Origin: Roseibacillus ishigakijimensis
Lineage (GTDB): Bacteria; Verrucomicrobiota; Verrucomicrobiia; Verrucomicrobiales; Akkermansiaceae
Length of the DNA: 64,000 nt
Direction: 5' to 3'
NCBI RefSeq assembly: GCF_016595415.1
Contig: NZ_JAENIO010000012.1
Span: 25,392 to 89,391 of the forward strand
Part shown: in pieces, positions 16,409-23,564 of the stretch
How positions within the stretch are numbered: position 1 is the stretch's first letter
Layout: each line of letters begins with the position of its first letter
Position numbers and translations under genes: made by a program
The notes under the pieces: generated by a model
Told to the model about the DNA's origin: nothing
Seen by the model: the letters and a program-made list of their open reading frames with translations, nothing else
Databases searched by the model: none

Positions 16409-17631
16409 ATGACTTTCGGGAGAGTGCTCGTCAAGCCGAGCAGGTGATGAGGGAGGTCTTTCCACCAACCCCTCTCCTGCGCAACGACCACCTCTCTGAA
16501 CGCTTTGGCGCTGATATCTGGCTAAAACGGGAAGACCTCAGTCCCGTGCGCAGCTACAAGCTACGCGGGGCTTTGAATGCCATGCGCAAGCAGGAGGGGC
16601 GGGAGCTCTTTGTCTGCGCCAGCGCGGGCAACCATGCCCAGGGGGTGGCCTACATGTGTCGCCATTTCGCCTGTCGGGGGGTGATTTTCATGCCTGTGAC
16701 TACGCCCCAGCAGAAGATCCAGAAGACCCGCATCTTTGGAGGGGACTTTGTGGAGATTCGCCTGGTGGGTGATTATTTTGATGAATGCCTGGCCGCCGCG
16801 CAGGAGTTTTGCCGGCAGGAGAAGGGCCATTTTCTATCGCCCTTTGATGACGATGACGTCATCGAGGGGCAGGCCACCTTGGGTGTCGAGGTCGAGCAAC
16901 AGTTGGGCCGGGTGCCCGATCATCTGGTGGTGCCGGTGGGCGGAGGAGGGCTTTCTGCGGGCCTTCTCTCCTATTTTGGCAACCGGTGTTGGCAGACTTT
17001 TGTCGAGCCTGCGGGGGGCGCGTGTTTACAGGCCGCTTTGCAAGCGGGGCAGCCGGTCACTTTACCCAGCGTCAATACCTTTGCGGATGGCGCGGCAGTA
17101 GCCCGAATCGGCGAGCGCACCTTTGCCCGTCTGCGGCAGGTTGGCTTGGCCAATGTGCTGACTATTCGCGAGGACCGTCTCTGCGAGACCATCCTGGAGA
17201 TGCTCAACGTCGAGGGCATTGTGCTCGAGCCCGCAGGGGCGCTGGCCGTGGATGCGCTGCGCGATCTGGGGCTTTCCATTGCTGGAAAGACCGTCGTTTG
17301 CGTCACTTCGGGGGGAAATTTTGATTTTGAGCGTTTGCCCGAGGTCAAGGAACGGGCCCAGCGGTCGGCGGGACAGAAGAAATACTTCATTCTCCGCATG
17401 CCCCAACGCCCGGGGGCGTTGAAGGACTTCCTCAATCTTCTCGGGCCCGAGGATGACATCGCTCGCTTCGAGTATCTCAAAAAGTCTGCCCGCAACTTTG
17501 GTTCCGTGCTCATTGGCATCGAGACTCCCGAGCCCGCCAACTTCGCCCGCTTGTTTTCTCTCCTCGCTGAGAACGGGTTCACCTACACCGATATCACCGA
17601 CGACCAGACCTTGGCGGAATTCATCGTGTGA
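16405..17631 (+). CDS. ilvA: Threonine ammonia-lyase (threonine dehydratase)
   Basis: PLP enzyme that deaminates threonine to 2-oxobutanoate, the first step of isoleucine synthesis. The 408-aa protein is the short form. The PLP lysine lies in VRSYKLRGALNAM, the substrate loop in SAGNHAQGVAY, and the phosphate-binding glycine loop in VVPVGGGGLSAGLLS. After residue ~325 an ACT-like regulatory domain follows (YFILRMPQRPGALKDFLNLL), which in this family senses isoleucine or valine. One ACT-like domain only, as in Bacillus and Corynebacterium enzymes. GTG start inside the rsfS stop. Confidence 0.94.
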   Translation: MNDFRESARQAEQVMREVFPPTPLLRNDHLSERFGADIWLKREDLSPVRSYKLRGALNAMRKQEGRELFVCASAGNHAQGVAYMCRHFACRGVIFMPVTTPQQKIQKTRIFGGDFVEIRLVGDYFDECLAAAQEFCRQEKGHFLSPFDDDDVIEGQATLGVEVEQQLGRVPDHLVVPVGGGGLSAGLLSYFGNRCWQTFVEPAGGACLQAALQAGQPVTLPSVNTFADGAAVARIGERTFARLRQVGLANVLTIREDRLCETILEMLNVEGIVLEPAGALAVDALRDLGLSIAGKTVVCVTSGGNFDFERLPEVKERAQRSAGQKKYFILRMPQRPGALKDFLNLLGPEDDIARFEYLKKSARNFGSVLIGIETPEPANFARLFSLLAENGFTYTDITDDQTLAEFIV

Positions 17632-17738
17632 ATCCGAGTGGGCCCTCTGGGCGAGCCGTTCGCAGGGGCACAGAAAAAGCGGGCTCGCAATGAGACCGCT
17701 TGTTGGGTAAATTTGAAAAAGAGGATTACTGGAAGGTG

Positions 17739-18434
17739 CTATTCTTTGGTCAGTTCCGCGATTTTGGCAAAGGCGGCGGCTTGTCCCTTCGCGAGGCTGT
17801 TGCCTTCTCCGTCGACGAGGTGGTATTCCGGCACCGCGTTGGTCGTCTTGTAATCTCTCATCGTGCTGCGGTCGACTTTATCGGGGAGCACGGTGAGCCA
17901 GGGGAATGATTCTTTCTCGGCCCATTCTTCCGCCGCATCGTCATCTTGGTCGAGGGAGACGTGAATCATCTCCACGTTAGCCAGGTCCGCGATTTCTTTT
18001 TTGTATTTCTCCACCAACTGTGGAGCAGAAGCCCGGCAAGGGCCTCACCAGGAGGCGGAGAAGTAGAGTAGGTAATACTCTGGCTTCTTCTCCATTTCGG
18101 CTCGCTTCATGCGCTTACCGTCCAAGCGGCTCAAGACCCGGTCCGTCAGCTCTTTGCCGACTTTCTGTTCTTCCAGGTTGACTTCGGAGGCCGGTGCCTC
18201 CGCTTCTTTTTCCGCCCATTCCTGGAGGAAAGTGATGTCTTCTGCCGACAGTTTGTCTTGGATGAAAATCAACTGGCGTCCATTGGTGAGGACAGTGACC
18301 TCGCCCGAAGTGGCGTCGTAGGCTTGTAGCTCGCCTTCAAAAGTGCGCTCGCCGTCCGAGCTGGTCCAAGTCCGGGCCGGGGCCCAGACCAAACCGGCGG
18401 CCAGACAGCTGGCAATGAGGAATTTCGTGCTCAT
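17739..18434 (-). CDS. Secreted SHD1-thioredoxin fusion, probable selenoprotein with in-frame TGA (Sec130)
   Basis: One continuous frame interrupted only by TGA at 18045-18047. Upstream part: signal peptide from ATG 18434 (MSTKFLIASCLAAGLVWAPA), then an SHD1 domain (about 22-67; RTWTSSDGERTFEGELQAYD) common in PVC bacteria, then a thioredoxin start ending YLLYFSASW. Downstream part, same frame: GPCRASAPQLVEKYKKEI to VPEYHLVDGEGNSL and the stop at 17739. The TGA thus stands for the first Cys of WCGPC, giving W-U-G-P-C (Sec130, Cys133) in a 231-aa protein. A SECIS-like hairpin lies 19 nt after the TGA. Read as selenoprotein, it would be an exported thiol-disulfide or peroxide-reducing enzyme. 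Alternatives are a nonsense mutation or a sequencing error. The ORF 18045-18470 and the ORF 17739-18017 are its two halves. Confidence 0.8.
18009..18025 (-). promoter_or_regulatory. SECIS-like hairpin for selenocysteine insertion
   Basis: In the mRNA (minus strand), CUCCAC and GUGGAG form a perfect 6-bp stem around the 5-nt loop AGUUG. The stem begins 19 nt after the UGA and the loop G-U is at nt 27-28, inside the 16-37 nt window known for bacterial SECIS elements, whose apical loop typically carries GU. A second possible hairpin (GCCC/GGGC) lies closer to the UGA. Confidence 0.6.
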
Positions 18435-18752
18435 ATCTCTTAGCATAACGTTTCGTAAGAGAGTCTTCACTCAAAAAAATTCCGCGAATTTGTTGATTCT
18501 GCCGGAGAAAATGTTCCTGCCGAGAGTTCCCGGGGCTTGACTTCCTTTCCGGTGGGGCGCATCACCCCGCTGTTGTGATTCTCCTTCCTTTCCGTTCGAT
18601 GCGACTTGCAGTGGCTAAGATTTGGCGCTCTGTGGCGAAGGATGTGATGGGATAGAGAGAATCGAAATCCATTCCTCCGGGGCCGTAAGCCAGACCGGAG
18701 GGAGGATGCTTCTTTCCCTGCGGTGGGCGAAGGCGCTCCGGTATGAGCGACT
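18435..18752. other. Divergent intergenic region, 318 bp
   Basis: Separates the selenoprotein-like gene from the EamA exporter. No coding frame, RNA or convincing promoter hexamers could be identified; it presumably holds promoters for both directions. Confidence 0.4.
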
Positions 18753-19613
18753 ATGACCGAAGCTGTATCCACTCGCAAAGGCATCTTTCTGATGCTGATG
18801 TCCGTTATTTTCTTTTCCGCCAACTGCCTGATCATTCGTTGGGTCGGGTTGTATGCTGCGGTGGATGGATGGTTGTCCTCCTTTACGAGAGGCTTGGCGG
18901 GCACTCTCTTCGTGCTCGCCGTCTACTCGCGGGGACGGGGTCTCCAGTTGGCTCATCTCGTCCGCCCCATGCTTATTCTGCGGGGGGTTTTGGGGGTGGT
19001 GACCATCACCATGCTTTACTTCACCATCCATCATCTGGGGGCGGGGCGCGCGTTGGTGATCAATTTGACTTACCCGCTTTTTGCGGCCTTGCTGGCGGCG
19101 GTGGCACTGCGGGAGTTCCCCCGGCCGACCACCCTGGGGCTCCTGGTGGTGGCTCTGGGCGGGCTTTTGCTGTTTTTTTGGGAAAGTCTCCGGGGGGCCA
19201 CTTTCGGCTTTTACGATTTCATTGGTTTGCTGGGAGCTGCTTTGGCGGGGGCGACAGTGGTGGTGATTCGCAAATTGACGGCTACCGAGACGGCCCCCAC
19301 CATTTATTCCGGGCAATGTCTTGTTACTTTGGTGGCGACCTTCCCCCTCGCGGCCCCGGGTTTCGGGGACGCTTCCGCCCTGGCGTGGGGATTCCTCATG
19401 GCGGGTGGCGTGATGGTGGCCTACGGGCAAATTCTCATCACCCGGGGCTTTTATCACCTCAATGTTGCCCAGGGTTCGGCCATTCAAATGCTGATTCCCT
19501 TGCTCACGGGGGGAGGGGCTTTCTTTTTGTTCGGGGAACGCTTGAGCACGACCGAGCTGGCCGGGGCGGTTGTCACGCTCTTCGCCACCTGGCGGATTTC
19601 TCTCCAGCGTTGA
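18753..19613 (+). CDS. EamA/DMT-family transporter
   Basis: A 286-aa inner-membrane protein with about ten hydrophobic helices arranged as two EamA halves (~10-140 and ~150-284). The first half starts GIFLMLMSVIFFSANCLIIRW and contains the family-typical segment LRGVLGVVTITMLYFTIHHLGAGRALVINLTYPLF; the second begins DFIGLLGAALAGATVVVIRKL and ends with GGGAFFLFGERLSTTELAGA. Members export metabolites such as amino acids, or move nucleotide sugars; the substrate here is unknown. ATG 18753 is chosen; the longer overlapping frames are shadows. Confidence 0.9.
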   Translation: MTEAVSTRKGIFLMLMSVIFFSANCLIIRWVGLYAAVDGWLSSFTRGLAGTLFVLAVYSRGRGLQLAHLVRPMLILRGVLGVVTITMLYFTIHHLGAGRALVINLTYPLFAALLAAVALREFPRPTTLGLLVVALGGLLLFFWESLRGATFGFYDFIGLLGAALAGATVVVIRKLTATETAPTIYSGQCLVTLVATFPLAAPGFGDASALAWGFLMAGGVMVAYGQILITRGFYHLNVAQGSAIQMLIPLLTGGGAFFLFGERLSTTELAGAVVTLFATWRISLQR

Positions 19614-19644
19614 ACTCGGGGTCCGGTCCGGGCCTGGATATAGC

Positions 19645-19679
19645 AATCCCGCAGGATTCATGAAAAATCCTGCGGGATT
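19645..19679 (+). terminator. Stem-loop between EamA gene and lysS
   Basis: A perfect 14-bp inverted repeat, AATCCCGCAGGATT / AATCCTGCGGGATT, with a 7-nt loop. There is no clear T-tract on the plus strand, so it may be a factor-dependent terminator or another stem-loop element. Confidence 0.6.
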
Positions 19680-19805
19680 ACAGTTCCCCCCAAAAAGTTA
19701 GAAACCCAGAATAGGAACCAAAACGATTTCCGCAAGCACAAACTCTGCATTTTCCCTGTTCATTACCGCGATTCTCTCCAATAAACCCCTTTTCCAATCT
19801 GATTC

Positions 19806-21287
19806 ATGAGCGCAGACGCCCCAAACAACCAGCCGAAGTCCACTGTGGAAGAATTGATCGCCGTGCGCCGGGAGAAACTCGGGAAACTCCGCGAGATGGG
19901 CCATGATCCTTATGGTCAGTCCTTTGCTGTGACCCATACTCCGGGCGAGTTGAAAGCGAAGTTCGAGAACGATCTCGCCGCCACGATTGCCGGTCGGGTG
20001 GTCGCCATCCGGGACTTTGGCAAAAGCGTCTTTTGCACCCTGGGCGACGCCGAGGGGCGCATCCAGATTTATCTGAACAAGAAGCAGCTCAGTGAGGAGC
20101 AGTGGGAGCTCTACCAGTGCCTTGATATGGGCGATTGGGTGGGAGTGAGCGGGACGACCTTTACGACTGGAAAGGGCGAGCCTTCCCTGCAAGTGGCCGA
20201 GCTGACCGTGCTCTCCAAGGCTCTGCGTCCCATGCCGGACAAATGGCAGGGCTTGACCGATCGGGAGACCAAGTATCGCAAGCGCCATCTGGACCTGATG
20301 TCCAATGAGGCCAGCGCGGAAATCTTCGTCACCCGCTCCCGCATGGTGGCCGAGATTCGCAATTTTCTTCACGAGCGCGGCTACCTCGAGGTGGAAACGC
20401 CCATGTTGCAGGCTGTGGCGGGCGGTGCGGCGGCCCGTCCCTTCGAGACCCATCACAACGCGCTCAGTATGGCCCTGACCCTGCGCATCGCACCCGAGCT
20501 CTTCCTCAAGCGTCTTTTGGTCGGTGGCTTTACCAAGATTTTCGAACTCAATCGAAACTTCCGCAATGAGGGCATTTCCCGGCGCCACAATCCCGAGTTC
20601 ACCATGCTGGAGGCTTACCAGGCCTTCGCTGACTTCGAGATCATGGCCGAAATGGTGGAGGAGATGACCTGCCATCTGGCTGAGAAGTTCTGCGGTGGTC
20701 TCCAGATCGAGCACAAGGATGAGGAGGGGAATGTCACCCGCACTATCAATCTGGAGCGTCCTTGGAAGCGCGCCAATTACCACGATTTGGTCAAGGAAGT
20801 GGCGGGGGATGACTTCTTCGACCTCACGCCAGAAGAGCGGCGGGCCAAGTGCGATGAGCTGGGAGTGCAGATCTCTCCTGAGATGGAGGATTACGAGGTC
20901 ATTCAGCAAGTCTTCGAGAAAAAGGTCGAGGAGCACACCTTCGATCCTTGTTTCGTCACGCGCGTCCCCAGCGAGCTGATTCCCTTGGCTAAAGTGACTC
21001 CAGGAGGAAAGACGGTGGAGGTTTACGAACTCATCATCAATGGTCAGGAGATTTCTCCCGGGTATTCTGAGCTGAATGATCCCGATGTCCAGCGCGAGCG
21101 CCTGGAGCACCAGGCCGGGGGCGAGGAGGAGCAGTTGGTGGACTATGATTTCATCGAGACCCTGGAGCACGGCATGCCTCCGGCGGGTGGCATCGGCATC
21201 GGTATTGATCGGCTCATCATGATGCTCACTGGGGCCCCGACCATTCGCGACGTGGTCCTTTTCCCTTTGCTCAAGAAAAAGGACTGA
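19806..21287 (+). CDS. lysS: Lysine--tRNA ligase (class II)
   Basis: Charges tRNA-Lys. The 493-aa class II enzyme has an N-terminal OB-fold anticodon-binding domain (residues ~55-165; TIAGRVVAIRDFGKSVFCTLGD), then the catalytic core with motif 1 near FLHERGYLEVETPMLQ, motif 2 FELNRNFRNEGISRRHNPEF and motif 3 GIGIGIDRLIMMLTG. Length is typical. ATG at 19806 is preceded by an open region with no competing start. A weak inverted repeat (CACCGGGA at 21304 and TCCCGGTG at 21335) lies downstream of the stop. A long open frame on the opposite strand is antisense shadow. Confidence 0.97.
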   Translation: MSADAPNNQPKSTVEELIAVRREKLGKLREMGHDPYGQSFAVTHTPGELKAKFENDLAATIAGRVVAIRDFGKSVFCTLGDAEGRIQIYLNKKQLSEEQWELYQCLDMGDWVGVSGTTFTTGKGEPSLQVAELTVLSKALRPMPDKWQGLTDRETKYRKRHLDLMSNEASAEIFVTRSRMVAEIRNFLHERGYLEVETPMLQAVAGGAAARPFETHHNALSMALTLRIAPELFLKRLLVGGFTKIFELNRNFRNEGISRRHNPEFTMLEAYQAFADFEIMAEMVEEMTCHLAEKFCGGLQIEHKDEEGNVTRTINLERPWKRANYHDLVKEVAGDDFFDLTPEERRAKCDELGVQISPEMEDYEVIQQVFEKKVEEHTFDPCFVTRVPSELIPLAKVTPGGKTVEVYELIINGQEISPGYSELNDPDVQRERLEHQAGGEEEQLVDYDFIETLEHGMPPAGGIGIGIDRLIMMLTGAPTIRDVVLFPLLKKKD

Positions 21288-21436
21288 TCCTGCGGGAGGG
21301 TCTCACCGGGAAATCTTCTTGAGGAAAGAGAGTCTCCCGGTGGGTTCAGGCGGGCCGCCGCCGCCAGCGAGGACCCCTTTGTCCGCCCATTCGCCAGCCA
21401 GGAAGGCCAGCAAATGGGAAGGCTGGGGAAGGCTCT

Positions 21437-22315
21437 TTAGAAGCGCCAGGAGCCTTCGAGTCCGAGGACGAGGCTGCCATCGAAATCGCGGCTGTCGAGC
21501 TGGTCGCCATCGGAGTCCTCTACTTCCAGTTCCCCGCCAAAGGTGTAGCCGAGGTGGCCGGTGAGGCTGAGGTTTTCGTGGAATTGATGAGTCGCGGCTA
21601 GAGCGATGCGGTGCTGCCGGAATTGCCCGATCCCGTCCGGGGCGGCGTCGGAATTCTCCGCGAGGCGATGGCGGTCGCTTTGATAGCTGTAGACGAGGGA
21701 GAGGGCGAGGTCGTCCCGTGCATCCCAGCGCAGGCTGGCGGCCGGGCCGACGCGGAAGCCTTCCGGTGGCAGGGTGCTGAAGGTGAGGTCGGGGCAAATC
21801 TTCCAATCGATCACGAGGATGGGGAAAACCTGCACGTCGTCTTCCAACTGGCTGCGCACACCCAGTCCGGCTCCGAGGGTGAGGCTGTCACTGACTTCGG
21901 TCCAGGCTGCGCCCATCCCGCCGTAGGTGAGGGCTTCCCCCCAATCGGCACCATCCTCGGCATCGGCCGCGACCCAGGGAATAGCCAGCCAGGTCCAGCC
22001 ATTGGCGAGGGTGCCTTTGCTGACCACCGCCACTTGGGGGCGGTAGACGTCCTCCCAGGGGTTGACCAGAGTGTCGTCGAACTCGAAGTGTTCCCAGACG
22101 CCCCCGGCGGTGAGGCCCACGAAGTAGTCGTCGGTGAAGTGGAGGGGAGCGGAGACCCGGAAGCGGGCCGCCGAGCGGGAAAATTCCCCGCTGTCATCAA
22201 TATCGGCCGCGAACTGGTGTTCGCCGCCGATGGCGAAGGGGGCGGGAATGAGCTGGGCTTGGGTGGCTGGAGCGAGGCCAGCCACCAGGCTGAGGGCGAG
22301 GGTGCTTTTTTTCAT
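21437..22315 (-). CDS. Outer-membrane beta-barrel-like protein, 292 aa
   Basis: A signal peptide (MKKSTLALSLVAGLAPATQA) is followed by alternating amphipathic strands with many aromatic residues, and the chain ends in the Phe (GLEGSWRF) typical of proteins assembled by the BAM complex. Segments such as DDYFVGLTAGGVWEHFEFDD and HRIALAATHQFHENLSLTGHLGYTFGG look like barrel strands. It may belong to a DUF6268-type outer-membrane family, which I cannot confirm. Function unknown. It lies 49 bp downstream of the PQQ-type dehydrogenase on the same strand and may be co-transcribed. Confidence 0.75.
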   Translation of the reverse strand: MKKSTLALSLVAGLAPATQAQLIPAPFAIGGEHQFAADIDDSGEFSRSAARFRVSAPLHFTDDYFVGLTAGGVWEHFEFDDTLVNPWEDVYRPQVAVVSKGTLANGWTWLAIPWVAADAEDGADWGEALTYGGMGAAWTEVSDSLTLGAGLGVRSQLEDDVQVFPILVIDWKICPDLTFSTLPPEGFRVGPAASLRWDARDDLALSLVYSYQSDRHRLAENSDAAPDGIGQFRQHRIALAATHQFHENLSLTGHLGYTFGGELEVEDSDGDQLDSRDFDGSLVLGLEGSWRF

Positions 22316-22363
22316 GAAAGGGTCGGGATGCGGGTGAGCAATGAGTGTGCGAAGGGCTAGTGG

Positions 22364-23512
22364 TCAGTCGACGATTTTCCAGACGGCGCCTCCGCCCATT
22401 TCGACCACGTAGAGTTCTTGGTCGGCATCGGTGCCGAAGGAGGCCAGTTGCTGGAACTTTTTACCATCGGGTCGGGAGAGCGTGTCGGTGAGGTCTTTTT
22501 CGTCCACGGCCTCCCCATTTTCGTAGCGGAAGGACCAGATGCGGGGGTTGAGGTGATCGCTGTAGAGGTAGTGGCCGACCAGCTCCTGGACCGAGCCGCG
22601 ATAGACGTAGCCGCCATTGATGGAGAGGCCTTCCCCGTTGCCCATGCCGTGCTTGTAAACGACCACCGGGTCGATGGCTCCTTCGGGTTTTGGTCCGCCC
22701 ACACCCTCCTTGGGAGTCTCGATAAAGCCCTCGCGCGGACGCCAGCCGAAGTTGGCTCCCAGCAACTCGGAGTGGCTCACCACGTTCACTTCCTCCCAGT
22801 GATTCTGGCCCACGTCGGCGATGTAGAGGTGGTCGCCATCCCAGCCGCAGCGCCAGGGATTGCGGAGTCCATAGGCGTAGATTTCGGGGCTGCCTCCGCC
22901 ATTGGCGAAAGGATTGTCCTCGGGGATGGTGTAGCCCTCCTCGCCAGAGACATCGATGCGGAGAATTTTTCCGAGGAGATTGCTCAGGTTCTGGGCGTTG
23001 TCCTCGGGATCATTGGCCGAGCCGCCGTCCCCGGTGCCGATGTAGAGGCAGCCGTCGGGACCGAATTCCAGGTAGCCGCCGTTGTGATTGCCAAAGGGTT
23101 GCTTGAAGGTGAGGAGGAGCTCCTTGCTGGCGGGATCGCAGCGCAGGTCTTCCCCGGGATTGGTGACCGTGTAGCGGACAATCTCGTTGGTGCGATCGTG
23201 GTTGGAAAAGTTGACGTAGACCCGTCCGCTGGTGGCGTAGTCGGGGGCCAGGGCGAAGCCGAGGAGGCCTTCCTCATTGTGCTTGCGCGTCACTTCCTTG
23301 GAAATATCGAGAAATGGCTCCTCCAGGGTCTTCCCGGTGGCCTGATCGTGGAGATACACGGTGCCCGCTTGCTCCACGATGAAGAGGTGGTTGGCGTTGT
23401 CGGGCTTGGAAGTGACAAAAATGGGGCGTTCGAACTCGCCTCCCACGCGGGTGAGCTTGGGGTCGGCCTGCGCGAGGAGGGGAAAGAGGATGAGGGGTAG
23501 AAGTGTTCTCAT
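22364..23512 (-). CDS. PQQ-dependent sugar dehydrogenase-like protein
   Basis: Member of the soluble aldose sugar dehydrogenase (YliI/GdhB) beta-propeller family. From ATG 23512 it has 382 residues with a signal peptide (MRTLLPLILFPLLAQA). Signatures: RPIFVTSKPDNANHLFIVEQAG, EEGLLGFALAPDYA, GTGDGGSANDPEDNAQNLSN and YGLRNPWRCGWDGDHLYIADVGQ, the last being the usual PQQ/Ca-site region. It likely oxidises sugars in the periplasm; whether PQQ is bound cannot be told from here. The frame upstream of 23512 adds 16 residues that do not fit a signal peptide. Confidence 0.9.
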   Translation of the reverse strand: MRTLLPLILFPLLAQADPKLTRVGGEFERPIFVTSKPDNANHLFIVEQAGTVYLHDQATGKTLEEPFLDISKEVTRKHNEEGLLGFALAPDYATSGRVYVNFSNHDRTNEIVRYTVTNPGEDLRCDPASKELLLTFKQPFGNHNGGYLEFGPDGCLYIGTGDGGSANDPEDNAQNLSNLLGKILRIDVSGEEGYTIPEDNPFANGGGSPEIYAYGLRNPWRCGWDGDHLYIADVGQNHWEEVNVVSHSELLGANFGWRPREGFIETPKEGVGGPKPEGAIDPVVVYKHGMGNGEGLSINGGYVYRGSVQELVGHYLYSDHLNPRIWSFRYENGEAVDEKDLTDTLSRPDGKKFQQLASFGTDADQELYVVEMGGGAVWKIVD

Positions 23513-23564
23513 AGTTTCGTTTGTTATTGGGCAGTAAAGCAGTCCTTTGCCCGCCCGCAATCAT

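Noticed and set aside
17739..18434. Alternative genetic code with TGA as Trp or Gly
   Set aside because: Many genes in the window end cleanly with TGA (for example lpxB, ilvA and the M42 gene), so TGA is a normal stop here.
18045..18470. Treating the two thioredoxin halves (18045-18470 and 17739-18017) as separate genes
   Set aside because: They share a frame and the gap is only the TGA inside the WCGPC site; one gene with recoding or a point nonsense change explains both.
19698..21170. 490-codon open frame antisense to lysS
   Set aside because: It mirrors the codon bias of lysS on the other strand; no family motifs and low-complexity His/Leu/Gly composition.
22418..23500. 360-codon plus-strand frame
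   Set aside because: Antisense to the PQQ-type dehydrogenase.
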